Source: Betaproteobacteria bacterium (lineage in GTDB: Bacteria; Pseudomonadota; Gammaproteobacteria; Burkholderiales; Burkholderiaceae_C). From it: a DNA stretch of 6,709 nucleotides. The first letter of the stretch is position 1; every line of letters begins with the position of its first letter. Shown here piece after piece: positions 6,274 to 6,709 of the stretch. The stretch lies in the NCBI GenBank assembly GCA_025354965.1, contig JANXLW010000331.1, positions 1 to 6,709 of the forward strand, in the 5' to 3' direction. The translations under genes were made by a program, and so were the position numbers. The notes beneath the pieces were generated by a model. That model was not told where the DNA came from and made no database searches. It saw only the letters and a program-made list of their open reading frames with translations.

Positions 6274-6546
6274 GTGAATAAAACCGAACTGATTGAACAC
6301 ATCGCAACAAGCGCCGACATTTCCAAAGCGGCCGCCGCGCGGGCGCTGGAGTCCATCATCGGCGCTGTCAAGAGCACTTTGAAAAAAAGCGGCTCGGTTT
6401 CGCTGGTGGGGTTTGGCACGTTTGCTGTCGCCAAACGTGCCGCCCGTGTGGGCCGCAATCCCCGCACCGGCGCTGCGATTAAAATCAAGGCAGCCAAGGT
6501 GCCCAAGTTTCGTCCGGGCAAAGCTTTAAAAGATCATTTGAACTGA
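6274..6546 (+). CDS. hupB: HU-family DNA-binding protein
   Basis: A 90-residue nucleoid protein of the HU/IHF family that binds and bends DNA as a dimer without strong sequence preference. It starts MNKTELIEHIATSADISKAA, the classic HU helix 1-2 region, has the dimer-core segment SLVGFGTFAV (43-52), the beta-arm signature GRNPRTG (60-66) with the intercalating proline at 63, and the C-terminal FRPGKALKDHL. This fits HU better than IHF. The start is a GTG, supported by GAGAGG (6262-6267) six bases upstream and by the conserved N-terminus. The stop lies only 15 bases before tRNA-Val with no terminator between them. HU genes followed by a PpiD gene are also known in enterobacteria (hupB-ppiD), which is why I use hupB. 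Confidence 0.95.
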   Translation: MNKTELIEHIATSADISKAAAARALESIIGAVKSTLKKSGSVSLVGFGTFAVAKRAARVGRNPRTGAAIKIKAAKVPKFRPGKALKDHLN

Positions 6547-6561
6547 CAGCCGGTTAAGGTG

Positions 6562-6637
6562 GGGTGCTTAGCTCAGTTGGTAGAGCGGCGCCCTTACAAG
6601 GCGTAGGTCGGCGGTTCGAGCCCGTCAGCACCCACCA
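6562..6637 (+). tRNA. tRNA-Val (anticodon UAC)
   Basis: A complete 76-base cloverleaf: acceptor GGGTGCT pairs perfectly with AGCACCC, the D arm is GCTC-AGTTGGTA-GAGC, the anticodon loop CTTACAA carries TAC at 6595-6597, and the T arm has loop TTCGAGC with a five-pair stem containing one G-T pair. The discriminator is A and the 3' CCA is encoded. UAC reads GUA and, when modified at the wobble base, other valine codons. It lies between hupB and a strong terminator, so it is probably cut out of a transcript shared with hupB. Confidence 0.98.
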
Positions 6638-6645
6638 TTCTGGCG

Positions 6646-6673
6646 AAGGCGAACAGCTTGTTCGCCTTTTTTT
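6646..6673 (+). terminator. Intrinsic terminator after tRNA-Val
   Basis: AAGGCGAAC (6646-6654) and GTTCGCCTT (6660-6668) form a perfect 9-base stem with a 5-base loop AGCTT, followed by seven Ts (6667-6673, the first two shared with the stem) and then GTTTTC. This is a textbook intrinsic terminator for the hupB-tRNA-Val transcript. It ends only 23 bases before the next start codon. Confidence 0.93.
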
Positions 6674-6696
6674 GTTTTCTACTGGAGAATTTGTGC

Positions 6697-6709
6697 ATGT
6701 TTGATTTTG
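6697..6709 (+). CDS. ppiD: Start of a probable PpiD/SurA-N-type periplasmic folding protein (cut by window edge)
   Basis: Only four codons, reading MFDF, and one further base are inside the window. GGAGA (6684-6688) lies eight bases before the ATG, which supports a real start. The call rests on context and recall: betaproteobacterial PpiD proteins typically begin MFDF followed by a basic segment and a membrane anchor, and ppiD follows hupB in many proteobacteria. PpiD is a membrane-anchored periplasmic chaperone with a parvulin-like domain. Four residues cannot prove this. Confidence 0.55.

Noticed and set aside
1..6709. A hidden novel system (defence island, mobile element, CRISPR or repeat array)
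   Set aside because: Every long frame that withstands comparison belongs to a known family, there are no spaced direct repeats, terminal inverted repeats, integrase or transposase motifs, and the tRNA has no duplicated 3' end that would mark an integration site within the window.

Overview
The window looks like chromosomal housekeeping DNA from a betaproteobacterium, most likely Burkholderiales and probably Comamonadaceae (Rhodoferax/Polaromonas-like). This rests on the protein sequences as I recognise them: an EF-P with arginine at the modification site next to an EarP homologue, a long UvrC with a Comamonadaceae-like N-terminal half, and an HU / tRNA-Val / PpiD-like order. No database search was possible. 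I see no insertion sequence, phage gene, CRISPR array or toxin-antitoxin pair, and no sign of a new multi-gene system.

Layout. The left end (1-1387) is a minus-strand pair: earP (protein-arginine rhamnosyltransferase) followed by the start of efp (elongation factor P), cut by the window edge. The EarP enzyme rhamnosylates Arg32 of EF-P, and Arg32 is visible here. A plausible separate efp promoter and a small leader hairpin lie in the 90-base gap between them. Only about nine bases from the likely earP start, uvrC begins on the plus strand, so the two genes diverge almost start to start.

From 1397 to 6044 all genes run on the plus strand: uvrC (excision-nuclease subunit), pgsA (phosphatidylglycerophosphate synthase, 44 bases later), a DMT/EamA-family ten-helix transporter whose GTG start overlaps the pgsA stop, and, after a 57-base gap, a tartrate/D-malate dehydrogenase of the TtuC/DmlA family with its own strong ribosome binding site. 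uvrC-pgsA is a familiar pair in proteobacteria; the transporter and dehydrogenase look like accessory metabolic additions.

The right end holds a 229-base intergenic region with two competing inverted repeats and a possible promoter, then a GTG-initiated HU-family DNA-binding protein gene (hupB), a tRNA-Val(UAC) only 15 bases later, a strong intrinsic terminator, and the first four codons of what is probably ppiD. No gene-free stretch exceeds 300 bases.
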